A stretch of 64,000 nt of DNA, taken from contig JADJFD010000002.1 in NCBI GenBank assembly GCA_016708765.1, positions 1 to 64,000 of the forward strand. Reading direction: 5' to 3'. A program made the translations under genes and the position numbers. Positions 8,206 to 15,521 of the stretch are shown in pieces. Position 1 is the stretch's first letter, and each line of letters opens with the position of its first letter. The notes below the pieces were generated by a model. It saw nothing but the letters and a program-made list of their open reading frames with translations. It was not told the origin of the DNA and did no database searches. The DNA comes from Chitinophagaceae bacterium (GTDB lineage: Bacteria > Bacteroidota > Bacteroidia > Chitinophagales > Chitinophagaceae).

Positions 8206-8985
8206 AGAACTCATCCTGCAGCAAATTGATCTTATCCGTAAACATCAGCCCCGATGTGGTGGTAGAAAATTATTTATCATGCTACAAACATTTTTTACGC
8301 AACAACAAATGCTCATCGGCAGAGATCGTTTCTTTGATTTACTGAAACGAAATAAACTGCTGGTGCGTCGATTAAAGAGAAGTGTACACACTACCAACAG
8401 TAATCACCACTTTAGCCGCTATCCCAATCTGGCAAAGGATTTTACGCCTCTCAAAGCTCATGAACTCTGGGTGGCTGACATTACTTACATACCACTGAAA
8501 CATCGGTTTGCTTACTTGTTTTTAATTACCGATGCCTACTCCAGAAAAATTGTGGGCCATCATGTAAGTGATGATATGAAAGTAAGCAGTGCCACCGTTG
8601 CTTTAAAAAAGCACTGTCGCAAAAACCAACACAAACAATTGTCATGCATCACAGCGACAGAGGTATTCAATACTGCAGCACTGAATATGTTGCCTTACTT
8701 CAACAACACCATACGCTGATCAGCATGACACAAAACGGAGATCCTTATGAAAATGCAATGGCAGAAAGAGTGAATGGTATTTTAAAAACAGAACTCATCG
8801 GCAAGTACTATAACGACATCGACACAGCTGCCGCACACATCAACCGATGTATTATTGTTTACAATTATAAACGAAGGCACAGCAGCCTGAACTGGCAGAT
8901 ACCTGCCGATGTACACAAACAACAAGGACCACAAATAAAAAGATGGAAAACTATTACAAGACACCTAAAAATAACCTGGAAATAA
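8048..8985 (+). pseudogene. IS3-type transposase OrfB (DDE integrase), frameshifted
   Basis: The first part reads to 8719 in one frame: the HTH_21-like QIDLIRKHQPRCGGRKLFIM and the integrase core beginning HELWVADITYI (first catalytic Asp). The rest, with MHHSDRGIQYCS (second Asp) and DPYENAMAERVNG (Glu), lies one frame back, 8644-8985. The switch falls at A AAA AAG (8605-8611), where a -1 shift restores ALKKALSQKPTQTIVMHHSD exactly. Either one A has been lost, or ribosomal slippage at this classic heptamer joins the halves. The start codon is uncertain; OrfB may be made by slippage from orfA. Confidence 0.75.
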
Positions 8986-9169
8986 TTGAAAAAACATGAA
9001 CGGCCAACGCACAAAAAAATAGTCGCTTTAGCTGTGAATGGCTACGCAACTATTTTTAGCCATTCACGGTAAATAACATTTTAATCAACCTTATTCAGGA
9101 TGATTTATCTTAGACAACCAATAACAGGATTATTAACTTTAACCAGTCAACCTATTTCAGGACGAGACA

Positions 9170-9317
9170 CAGTGTGTCTTGTACTGCATCCAGGCTTGAC
9201 GGAATTCTGCTCAACATTTAGTTTTAACTTGTACTTTTATTTCTTTACTGTACTTCAGTTCCGGGCTGGACAAGCAATGAATATCCCGCCTTCGGCAATA
9301 CTCGGTCGTTATGGGCA
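9170..9317 (+). repeat. attC-like site D, 3' half
   Basis: The half carries the spacer end (GACGGAATTCTGCTC, TTTAACTTGTACTTTTATTT, TTCCGGGCTGGACAAGCAAT) and a right stem at 9285-9305 containing CGCCTTCGGCAATACTC. The reverse complement of that stem, GAGTATTGCCGAAGGCG, pairs with the left stem at 7564-7582. R' GTTATGGGCAAGTTT starts at 9308. About 50 bp around TTTAACTTGTACTTTTATTT are nearly duplicated on both sides of the IS. Confidence 0.6.
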
Positions 9318-9466
9318 AGTTTAAACGCACCTGCAAACAAACACAAATGAATTTTAACATCACTTGACATTTTTTATAACTAACAAGAAAAAGTGGAGAC
9401 CAGCCATCACTTTAAAAACGGGGCGATAACTGAAAAGCCAAATGAGTAAGAAATAATAAATCAATC

Positions 9467-10327
9467 ATGAGACAATTATTTTTATCCGCTATAGCCGTAG
9501 TTTGTTCTTTTTGGAGTATTGCCCAGACCTCAAATAAAAACAAATTTGACACTCTAAAACTATCCGGGGTCAGTTATACTGTTTATAAGGACTGGAGAAC
9601 TCAGCTATCAAAAAAATATGAGCTGGATAGTGCTGGAGCATCGGATATGAACCAAAAGCTAATTTTTGCAAGAACCAATAATGGAATGGTTTATAGTGTA
9701 AGAAACAAACAAAATCACGACCTTGTGGCAACTTATGAAAGCCCTACCTTATTATTACAGGTAACACAAAAGAAAGATTTTACCGAATTTTTTAAAGCTG
9801 CACCCAAAGGTGTATTTAATCCTGCTTTGGTTAATAAAGACACAGTCAATATCCTTGTAGGATATTATCGACAATATCACAATGATGATAAATCAAAAGC
9901 ACAAACTTACAATATGAAATTCGTTCAGGACATATTTTCCAATACATATAAGAAATTCAACATAGGACTTCTTCCAGCAAATCAAACAACACCCGAATCT
10001 TTAAAGGAAAATCAGCAAAAAACTAAAATGTTGACCGATAGTGCTTATGTAATTGTTGACTCTGCTGTTTCAAATGACGGTTCAAGATTTAGAATCTTCG
10101 GTCTATTTGAGACCGATGAGCAAAGGAAAGAAACCACACTGACGTATTTCGGAGTTACCCGTTTTACGGTTATGGGGTCGCTTAATTTGTCAATTCAATA
10201 TTATTTCTATGTAAGCACAAATAAACTACACATAATTTCAGCCACTGAAAGAAAAAAATGGTTTCTTTATTTTCTTCCAGTAATTAAAAATATTTATAAC
10301 AAACAGGCTGACAATATAAGTAAATAG
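9467..10327 (+). CDS. Hypothetical secreted protein (cassette cargo)
   Basis: The product has 286 residues with a signal peptide (MRQLFLSAIAVVCSFWSIAQ). The mature part reads like a stand-alone periplasmic or lipid-facing domain of unknown type, with SYTVYKDWRTQLSKKYELDS near the start and a hydrophobic, aromatic C-terminus (RKKWFLYFLPVIKNIY). The family is not recognised. It is the only gene of its cassette (9309-10540), whose two ends are complementary in 14 of 15 bases. Confidence 0.65.
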   Translation: MRQLFLSAIAVVCSFWSIAQTSNKNKFDTLKLSGVSYTVYKDWRTQLSKKYELDSAGASDMNQKLIFARTNNGMVYSVRNKQNHDLVATYESPTLLLQVTQKKDFTEFFKAAPKGVFNPALVNKDTVNILVGYYRQYHNDDKSKAQTYNMKFVQDIFSNTYKKFNIGLLPANQTTPESLKENQQKTKMLTDSAYVIVDSAVSNDGSRFRIFGLFETDEQRKETTLTYFGVTRFTVMGSLNLSIQYYFYVSTNKLHIISATERKKWFLYFLPVIKNIYNKQADNISK

Positions 10328-10344
10328 CTATTACGAACTTAATA

Positions 10345-10550
10345 AAACCTGCCCATAACATTGGGTTTTATGCAAGTTGGGCAGGACATTGTAACATCAG
10401 CTATTTGCAAATCCCAGCTTCAGTTCGGGCAGGACAAGCAACTATCAACTTTAGTTCTTAATTTCAACTTTATATTTTCAAGCAGCAGCGGTTGTAGGCG
10501 GACGGAATACTAATTCCCAACCAGCATAAAGCCCCGCTCGTTACCTGCAA
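10345..10550 (+). repeat. attC-like site F
   Basis: Left stem GGGTTTTATGCAAGTTGGG (10363-10381) pairs with right stem CCCAACCAGCATAAAGCCC (10516-10534), 16 of 19. R'' is AAACCTGCCCATAAC (10345-10359); R' is GTTACCTGC from 10540. The R'' is the reverse complement, 14 of 15, of GTTATGGGCAAGTTT at 9308, the 5' end of its own cassette, but agrees with the adjacent R' at only 7 of 15 positions. The spacer of about 134 bp ends in GGACGGAATACTAATTCCC as in site C. Confidence 0.75.
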
Positions 10551-11180
10551 GCCTTTAGCGCAGTCTAACTTGGGCGCTAAAGGCCCCTCCACTGTGACAA
10601 ACCTACACTGGCCTTTAGGAAAGTTTAGAGTATCAAGTTTCTACACACCTTTTAGTTAATTTGTGAACAAAATCAAGGTTGAAGCGATTTTATAAAGATC
10701 ATCTATTGCCAACATTCTTTGAGACTGAAGGGACTATTGCCTTCGGTAACAGAATTTTTGAATTGGAGTTAGCTTACCTGAAAGGAAAGTTATTCCCAAG
10801 AAAGACTTTTTAGAAAGAACTGGATTTTTAAATCACTTAATGGCGAGCCCTCTAAACACTATTTATTATATTCAGAACACCAAGTATAGCAGAAGTTCAT
10901 CCGCACTTTTTCATGGCACCCGATAATAAGGTTTTTGTAAAAGTACGGGTTCGCCTGGACGCGTTCTGCCCTTTTGTGTTAAGACGGAGGTTATAGCCTG
11001 TAAGTCCCAACAAAGCGCTTACGGTAAAATTAGCTTCCTTTTGTTGTTGTTTTATCCCCAAGGCGGTGGTTTTATTATGTCACTTGAACAACGGAGCGGA
11101 AAAAATGAAGACCTCACACCCCCAAAGCTTTTCCCTCCCCCTAGCCCCGCAACATCTTACCCGCCGGCCTTTGCCTGGCC
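10551..11180. other. Cassette-sized stretch with no credible gene
   Basis: Between two R'-like boundaries (10540 and 11181) no frame gives a convincing protein, although short open stretches occur around 10690-10800. GCCTTTAGCGC (10551-10561) and GCGCTAAAGGC (10574-10584) form a perfect 11-bp hairpin with a 12-base loop at the very start. The R'' and left stem expected near the 3' end are not found. The right side, about 11,150-11,180, reads CCCGCCGGCCTTTGCCTGGC like a right stem. It is either a non-coding cassette or a deletion scar. Confidence 0.4.
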
Positions 11181-11195
11181 GTTAGCGGTAATTGT
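11158..11195 (+). repeat. attC-like right end (partial), 5' boundary of the reductase cassette
   Basis: Right-stem-like CCCGCCGGCCTTTGCCTGGC is followed by R' GTTAGCGGTAATTGT (11181-11195). No complementary left arm is seen upstream. The R' sequence is the reverse complement, 14 of 15, of ACAACTACCGCTAAC (11868-11882) at the other end of the same cassette. Confidence 0.55.
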
Positions 11196-11244
11196 AGTGC
11201 GACAGTTCTAAAAATCAAACAGACATTGACAACAATATAAAATT

Positions 11245-11865
11245 ATGAGCAAAATAATTTTTGACAGTGGAATATCCCTTGACGGTTTTTTCGCAGGCGA
11301 CAACAGAAGTCCAAGCAATCCAATGGGCGGAGCATCAGTAAAAATTCACAAATGGATGCTTAATCAAAAAGCATTTTGGGAATACTTAGGATTCGAAGGG
11401 GGCAAAGAAGATGGATCTGATGGGAAATTTATTAGAGAGACAATTGACCGAACAGGTGCATTCATTATGGGAAAACGTATGTTTGAAGAAGGGGAAGCCA
11501 GTTGGCCTAATGACCTATACAAAGCTAATGTTTATGTATTAACACACGAAATTCGAGAACCCTGGATTCAAAAAGGAACGACAACTTTTTACTTCATAAA
11601 TGACGGAATAGAAAGTGCATTGGAGAAAGCAACGCAATCAGCAAAAGGAAAAGACATAAGAATACAAGGTGGCGCAAACACTATTCAACAATTTTTAAAT
11701 GCTGGCCTAGTGGACGAATTCTTCATTCATATTCCCCCTGTTTTTTTAGGAAGTGGTATCCGGCTCTTCGACGGCATTGATAAGGACAAATATGATATTC
11801 AAATCGTAGAAATAATACCGTCAGATTTGACAACACATTTAAGATACAAACTGACGACTAAATAA
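11245..11865 (+). CDS. Dihydrofolate reductase / RibD C-terminal-family protein
   Basis: The product has 206 residues. It begins MSKIIFDSGISLDGFFAGDN, the usual opening of RibD_C-type reductases, with FIMGKRMFEEGEASWP (about 72-87), YVLTH, then IRIQGGANTIQQFLNAGLVD (nucleotide-binding GGA.T motif) and IPPVFLGSGIRLFD. The family folds like DHFR and binds NADPH; the substrate of members like this is mostly unknown. It is cytosolic and the sole gene of its cassette. Trimethoprim resistance cannot be claimed from the sequence. Confidence 0.85.
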   Translation: MSKIIFDSGISLDGFFAGDNRSPSNPMGGASVKIHKWMLNQKAFWEYLGFEGGKEDGSDGKFIRETIDRTGAFIMGKRMFEEGEASWPNDLYKANVYVLTHEIREPWIQKGTTTFYFINDGIESALEKATQSAKGKDIRIQGGANTIQQFLNAGLVDEFFIHIPPVFLGSGIRLFDGIDKDKYDIQIVEIIPSDLTTHLRYKLTTK

Positions 11866-11867
11866 AA

Positions 11868-12072
11868 ACAACTACCGCTAACATCGGGTTTTATGCAAGC
11901 GGGGCATGACGTTGTAACAATCGGCTGCAAATCACTATCGTCTTCGGTTTCAGCTCGCCGTTCAATTTTCAGCTTTTAGTTGTTAACTTCATCTTTAGTT
12001 TTTCCAATCGGCTACTGTTCCAGGTTGGACGAGCAATGAATACCAGCACAGCAGCAAGTCGTCAACGTAGAA
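11868..12072 (+). repeat. attC-like site G, arms mismatched
   Basis: R'' ACAACTACCGCTAAC (11868-11882) and left stem GGGTTTTATGCAAGCGGGG (11886-11904) are followed by a spacer of normal type (TTAGTTGTTAACTTCATCTT, GGTTGGACGAGCAATGAATA). The expected right stem (CCCCGCTTGCATAAA...) is absent; instead there is CCAGCACAGCAGCAAGTCG and TCAACG. The two halves appear to come from different elements, as after recombination or deletion within the spacer. Confidence 0.55.
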
Positions 12073-12109
12073 CGACACCCCAGAAACAGTAACATTCACA
12101 AAATATAAT

Positions 12110-12553
12110 ATGAACGACCTCAAAAAAACAATCATACTTCAGACTACAGACAAAAGTGTTTATGACGCTTTGACCAACTCTATTACAAAATGGTGGACAG
12201 AAATGTTTGAAGGTTCTTCTAACGAACAAGGAGAAACTTTTACCATTCGTTTTGGTGCAAATGTTTTCAAAACATTGCAAGTTGAAGAGTTAATACCAAA
12301 TAATAAAGTGGCTTGGCATGTTACAGACTCTCTAATAGACATTCCAGAACTGAAAAACAGAACTGAATGGATTAACACTAAAATTATTTGGGAAATTGCA
12401 ACGCAGGACGACAAAACAGAATTACGTCTAACTCATTATGGCTTAACACCACAAATTGAATGTTACAATATTTGTCAAGCAGGTTGGCATAATTTTACCG
12501 ACAGCCTGACCGAGTTCATAAACACTGGTATTGGCAAGCCTTTTAAAGTTTAA
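12110..12553 (+). CDS. SRPBCC (AHSA1/START-like) protein
   Basis: The product has 147 residues. It fits the helix-grip fold with SVYDALTNSITKWWTEMFEG near the N-terminus, FTIRFGANVFKTLQVEELIP in the middle and ELRLTHYGL plus CQAGWHNFTDSLTEFINTG at the end, the usual W..F...L..Y ending of activator-of-Hsp90-like proteins. Such proteins bind hydrophobic ligands; the ligand is unknown. It has no signal peptide. It is 20 bp upstream of a cupin gene in the same cassette. Confidence 0.8.
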   Translation: MNDLKKTIILQTTDKSVYDALTNSITKWWTEMFEGSSNEQGETFTIRFGANVFKTLQVEELIPNNKVAWHVTDSLIDIPELKNRTEWINTKIIWEIATQDDKTELRLTHYGLTPQIECYNICQAGWHNFTDSLTEFINTGIGKPFKV

Positions 12554-12573
12554 CCAAGAAAACAGTGAAAAAT

Positions 12574-12984
12574 ATGAAACATCAGCATAACGCAACGGAC
12601 AAATTACTTTTGAAAGCAGGAGAAGGTAGAATATACAACTGTGGGACAATGACCGCAGTTTTCAAGGCAGACGAAAATGAAACAGCCGACAAATACAGCA
12701 TTTCAGAATGGTGGCTTGAACCCAACTCTGGCGGACCTGGTGCTCACCAACACGAAAACAATGACGAAGTATTTTACGGCATACTAGGAACTACATCAAT
12801 ACTTGTTGGTGATAATTGGCTTGAAATTAGCAAAGGAGATTTTCTAAGAATACCTGCAAAGACAATTCACGATTTTGCAAATAGGACAAATGAAAAAACG
12901 GGGCTTCTAAATTTTTTTATTCCGGGTGGCTTTGAGAGAAATATGCCATCAATTGTAAAATGGTTTGACGACAACAAACAATGA
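12574..12984 (+). CDS. Cupin-domain protein
   Basis: The product has 136 residues. A single cupin barrel with GPGAHQHENNDEVFYGILGT (metal-ligand HxH and E) and GDFLRIPAKTIHDFANRT (second motif with His) is seen, so metal binding looks intact. ATG 12574 is used; an in-frame GTG at 12565 would add three residues. It follows the SRPBCC gene by 20 bp and may be co-expressed. Small stand-alone cupins have diverse roles, so no reaction is assigned. Confidence 0.85.
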   Translation: MKHQHNATDKLLLKAGEGRIYNCGTMTAVFKADENETADKYSISEWWLEPNSGGPGAHQHENNDEVFYGILGTTSILVGDNWLEISKGDFLRIPAKTIHDFANRTNEKTGLLNFFIPGGFERNMPSIVKWFDDNKQ

Positions 12985-13007
12985 CAGAATACATTAACAA
13001 GAAAGAA

Positions 13008-13072
13008 CAACGACCCGCTAACATGGGGTTTTGTGCAAGCATGGCAGGACGTTGTTAGCTTCGGCATTTGTT
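13008..13072 (+). repeat. attC-like site H, truncated
   Basis: R'' ending CCCGCTAAC (13014-13022) and left stem GGGGTTTTGTGCAAGCATGG (13025-13044) lead into the spacer start GACGTTGTTAGCTTCGGC, and the element then stops where an IS end begins at 13073. No right half is found downstream. The R'' complement (GTTAGCGGGTCG) does not occur at 12,065, so this cassette has lost its own 5' end. Confidence 0.6.
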
Positions 13073-13156
13073 TGTCTTGTCCTGAAATAGGTTTACGAAA
13101 AAAGTAAACTAAGATTGCACAAAAACGACGTAAAAAAGGCGAACACTTCAACAGTA
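13073..13156 (+). mobile_element. IS remnant related to the IS at 7680
   Basis: TGTCTTGTCCTGAAATAGG at 13073 is nearly the terminal repeat of the intact element (TGTCTCGTCCTGAAATAGG). As in that element, an inner hairpin follows (GTTTACGAAAAAAGTAAAC). The next bases translate to AQKRRKKGEHFNSKYPE, resembling the start of an IS3-type OrfA, before a TAA. No right repeat or orfB remains. It has the same orientation as the intact copy and, like it, lies in an attC-like spacer. Confidence 0.55.
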
Positions 13157-13185
13157 AGTATCCCGAATAATTAAAATAAAAACAA

Positions 13186-13530
13186 ATGACTAATTACTCT
13201 ATCATCGCACAAGTTATAGTTGCTTTGTCAATAGCATATGTTTGGATATTTCGTTTTGACAATGTCGTCAAAGAATTTAAACAATATGGCTTAAGTGATT
13301 TAATCCGCACCATAGTAGGTTCTTCTAAAATAGCTTTGTCAACATTGCTGGTTGCTGGTATTTGGTATCCAGATCTTATACTTATTCCATCCTTACTTAT
13401 TGCATTCCTTATGTTATCAGCACAATATTTTCATTTTAAAGTGAGTAATCCCTGGCAGAAGCATATGCCATCTTTATTCCTATTAATACTATGCCTTTTC
13501 ATTGCAGCTGTAGCACTAAAATTAATATAG
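13186..13530 (+). CDS. DoxX-like membrane protein
   Basis: The product has 114 residues and four hydrophobic helices (about 5-22, 47-62, 65-80 and 94-113), with the pattern VKEFKQYGLSDLIRTIVGSS between helices 1 and 2 typical of small DoxX-like proteins. It is an integral inner-membrane protein of uncertain role. Its stop is 3 bases before the start of a second protein of the same type, so the two are probably translated together and may pair. Confidence 0.7.
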   Translation: MTNYSIIAQVIVALSIAYVWIFRFDNVVKEFKQYGLSDLIRTIVGSSKIALSTLLVAGIWYPDLILIPSLLIAFLMLSAQYFHFKVSNPWQKHMPSLFLLILCLFIAAVALKLI

Positions 13531-13532
13531 TA

Positions 13533-13880
13533 ATGAATTTAATTACTATCCTGATTTTAATTTCAAGTCTTTCTTTTTTGGGATATGGAATTGCATATTT
13601 TATATCACCACAAATGAAAAGTGAATTCAAACGGTTTGGCCTTGAGAAAGTAGGAACACTTACTGCTGTTTTAGAATTATTGGGGGCGGTGGGTCTGCTG
13701 GTAGGTTTAAAGATTCATCTTATTTTATTAATTTCTGCAGGGGGCCTCGCCTTATTAATGTTTTTAGGTGTTGCAGTCAGGGTAAAAAATAAGGATAGCC
13801 TTTGGATATCATTGCCTGCCACATTTTTTATGCTTTTGAATTTTTATATCTTTTACATGTCGTTGCCGGTTAATAAATAA
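13533..13880 (+). CDS. DoxX-like membrane protein, tandem paralogue
   Basis: The product has 115 residues with four hydrophobic segments. MKSEFKRFGLEKVGTLTAVL parallels VKEFKQYGLSDLIRTIVGSS of the preceding protein, and LELLGAVGLLVGLKIHLILL supports the family call. ATG 13533 is preferred to the upstream in-frame start at 13491, which overlaps the previous gene and adds a non-hydrophobic tail. Confidence 0.7.
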   Translation: MNLITILILISSLSFLGYGIAYFISPQMKSEFKRFGLEKVGTLTAVLELLGAVGLLVGLKIHLILLISAGGLALLMFLGVAVRVKNKDSLWISLPATFFMLLNFYIFYMSLPVNK

Positions 13881-14105
13881 TCTGGTTAGGCAATTACTAA
13901 GATAAATTCAAGTACGGTGGAGGAATTACTATTTTGTCACGATAGCTATCGGGATGCAACTCTTCAACTTTTATTTCTAAATTCAGCGTAAGTTACGCCG
14001 GGCGCAGAAAATACTATTGACACCACTTCGGCAAGCAATGAACTTATATTATTAATAATCCTAGTTCAAGATACATAGCAATAAAAAAAAGACTAATTTG
14101 ACTTT
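13881..14105. other. Intergenic stretch with possible eroded attC-like half
   Basis: There is no ORF. Around 13,965-14,045 the order CTTTTATTTCTAAATT, CCGGGCGCAGAA, CACTTCGGCAAGCAATGAAC loosely follows the 3' half of the spacer (TTCCGGGCTGGACAAGCAAT). No stem partner is visible. It probably marks a degraded cassette boundary upstream of the permease. Confidence 0.25.
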
Positions 14106-15488
14106 ATGGGTGAGAAAGTAGAATCAAGCATAGGGCTAAAAAAAGTATTAGGCTTTATTCCATTATTCATAATTACCATTGGAATTGTTGTATCGCAATC
14201 ATCAGTTGTTTCAATATTGCAGGGAGCAGGATTAGGAGGAGGTACTTTTTTCATTGCCATTCTCGTGGCATTCATCATCGCACTAAGTTATATATCCACC
14301 TACTCAGAGTTAGCTCTGATTATGCCAAAAGCAGGAACCATCAGTACCTATACTGCTGTTTCAATAGGACATTTTCCAGCGATTATTGCAGCTCTTTCAG
14401 CTTATGTTGCCCCAACACTATTTGGTTCAATAGCGGAATTATTTCTATTGCAAAATGTTATTGATACGATAATGCCAGGTTCTTTTACAAACATTTCACT
14501 TATCGTAGTATGGGTATTTGCATTACTTAATATTTTGGGTATAGATTTATTTGCGTCTATACAAAGTACTATTTCCTTTACCATGTTGGTTACATTGATA
14601 GTTATCGGACTTGTAGGATTAGGGACAAACAATTCACAGGGGATTCCACCTGAACAAATAATGCAGAATTTTATTCATCCCAATAGTTCTGTCTTTACGC
14701 TGGTACTAATAGCACTTTGGCCTTTCATCGCATTTGAGTTGGTATGTGACTTTATCGAAGAAGCAAAAAAACCTGTAAAACATATTCCAAAAGCTATGTT
14801 TGGCGCCTCTATTGTTTTATTATTTGCATACTGTTTGATAGCTTTTGTGGCAATGAAACTAGTTCCGGCAGAAGTGCTTTCCAATACAGACATCCCACAC
14901 CTTGTTTTAGGAGAAGTAATCTTTGGCAATGCAGGTAAAATAATTATTCTGATTTTATCGATAACTACAACCTGTGGGTTTATAAGTACCGCTTTTGCTA
15001 CCACCCCTAGATTGTTATACGGCATGGCACACCACAAACAATTACCAACCATTTTTAAGAAACTTCACCCAAAATGGAGAACACCATGGTTTGGTGTATT
15101 ATGTATTGCAACATTAATAACAATTGCCATTTTAATTTTTGAAAACAATACTGATGCGTTATTAATGCTTGTTATCTCAGGAGCAAGTTGTTATTTATTG
15201 GCTTATATTATTGCACATATAGATCTAATCGTTTTAAGAAAAAAATATCCAAAGTTTCCTCGTCCATTTAAATCTCCTTGGTTTCCGCTACTACAAATTA
15301 TAGGAATAGCAGGAATGGTTTATGCCTTTATCAATAATTCACCAAGTCCCGAATTACGACTAAAAGTGTATATCAACGTAGCTATATTTATTGTTTTAAT
15401 TGGAGCGTTTGCTTTTATTTGGGTGAAATACAAAATGAGAAAAGGATTATTTGAACCTGAAACAATTGAACAAGCTATTAAAGATTAA
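14106..15488 (+). CDS. APC-superfamily amino-acid permease
   Basis: The product has 460 residues and about 12 transmembrane segments. The first helix region contains VSILQGAGLGGGTFFIAILV (the GxG region of APC carriers), and WPFIAFELVCDFIEEAKKPV followed by KHIPKAMFGA is the conserved helix 6/7 region of the family. It should be an inner-membrane, proton- or ion-coupled amino-acid or polyamine carrier; the substrate is not evident. It lies between a possible eroded boundary and attC-like site J, so it may be cassette cargo, though 1.4 kb is long for a cassette. Confidence 0.85.
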   Translation: MGEKVESSIGLKKVLGFIPLFIITIGIVVSQSSVVSILQGAGLGGGTFFIAILVAFIIALSYISTYSELALIMPKAGTISTYTAVSIGHFPAIIAALSAYVAPTLFGSIAELFLLQNVIDTIMPGSFTNISLIVVWVFALLNILGIDLFASIQSTISFTMLVTLIVIGLVGLGTNNSQGIPPEQIMQNFIHPNSSVFTLVLIALWPFIAFELVCDFIEEAKKPVKHIPKAMFGASIVLLFAYCLIAFVAMKLVPAEVLSNTDIPHLVLGEVIFGNAGKIIILILSITTTCGFISTAFATTPRLLYGMAHHKQLPTIFKKLHPKWRTPWFGVLCIATLITIAILIFENNTDALLMLVISGASCYLLAYIIAHIDLIVLRKKYPKFPRPFKSPWFPLLQIIGIAGMVYAFINNSPSPELRLKVYINVAIFIVLIGAFAFIWVKYKMRKGLFEPETIEQAIKD

Positions 15489-15521
15489 TTTTTATTGAGT
15501 GATGAGCAATAGGAGAAGTAA

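Larger units (their letters stand above)
7680..9169 (+). mobile_element. IS3-type insertion sequence inside an attC-like site
   Basis: Terminal inverted repeats of 25 bp at 7680-7704 and 9145-9169 match in 24 positions and begin TGTCTCGTCCTGA. Between them are orfA and orfB of an IS3-type transposase. Just inside the left repeat, GGTTGACTAAAAATCAACC forms a hairpin ending shortly before the orfA start. Downstream of orfB, GTGAATGGCTA and TAGCCATTCAC (about 9033-9067) form an 11-bp stem that competes with AAAAATAGT/ACTATTTTT. No clear target duplication is visible. Both transposase genes have frame problems in A runs. Confidence 0.85.

Noticed and set aside
7680..9169. Target-site duplication of the IS
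   Set aside because: Bases next to the two ends (TTT and CAG) do not match; the near-duplicate TTTAACTTGTACTTTTATTT stretch lies at unequal distances and is part of the spacer.
11245..11865. Trimethoprim-resistance dfr cassette
   Set aside because: The protein is of the RibD_C-like reductase group, not a DfrA or DfrB type; nothing in the sequence supports resistance.
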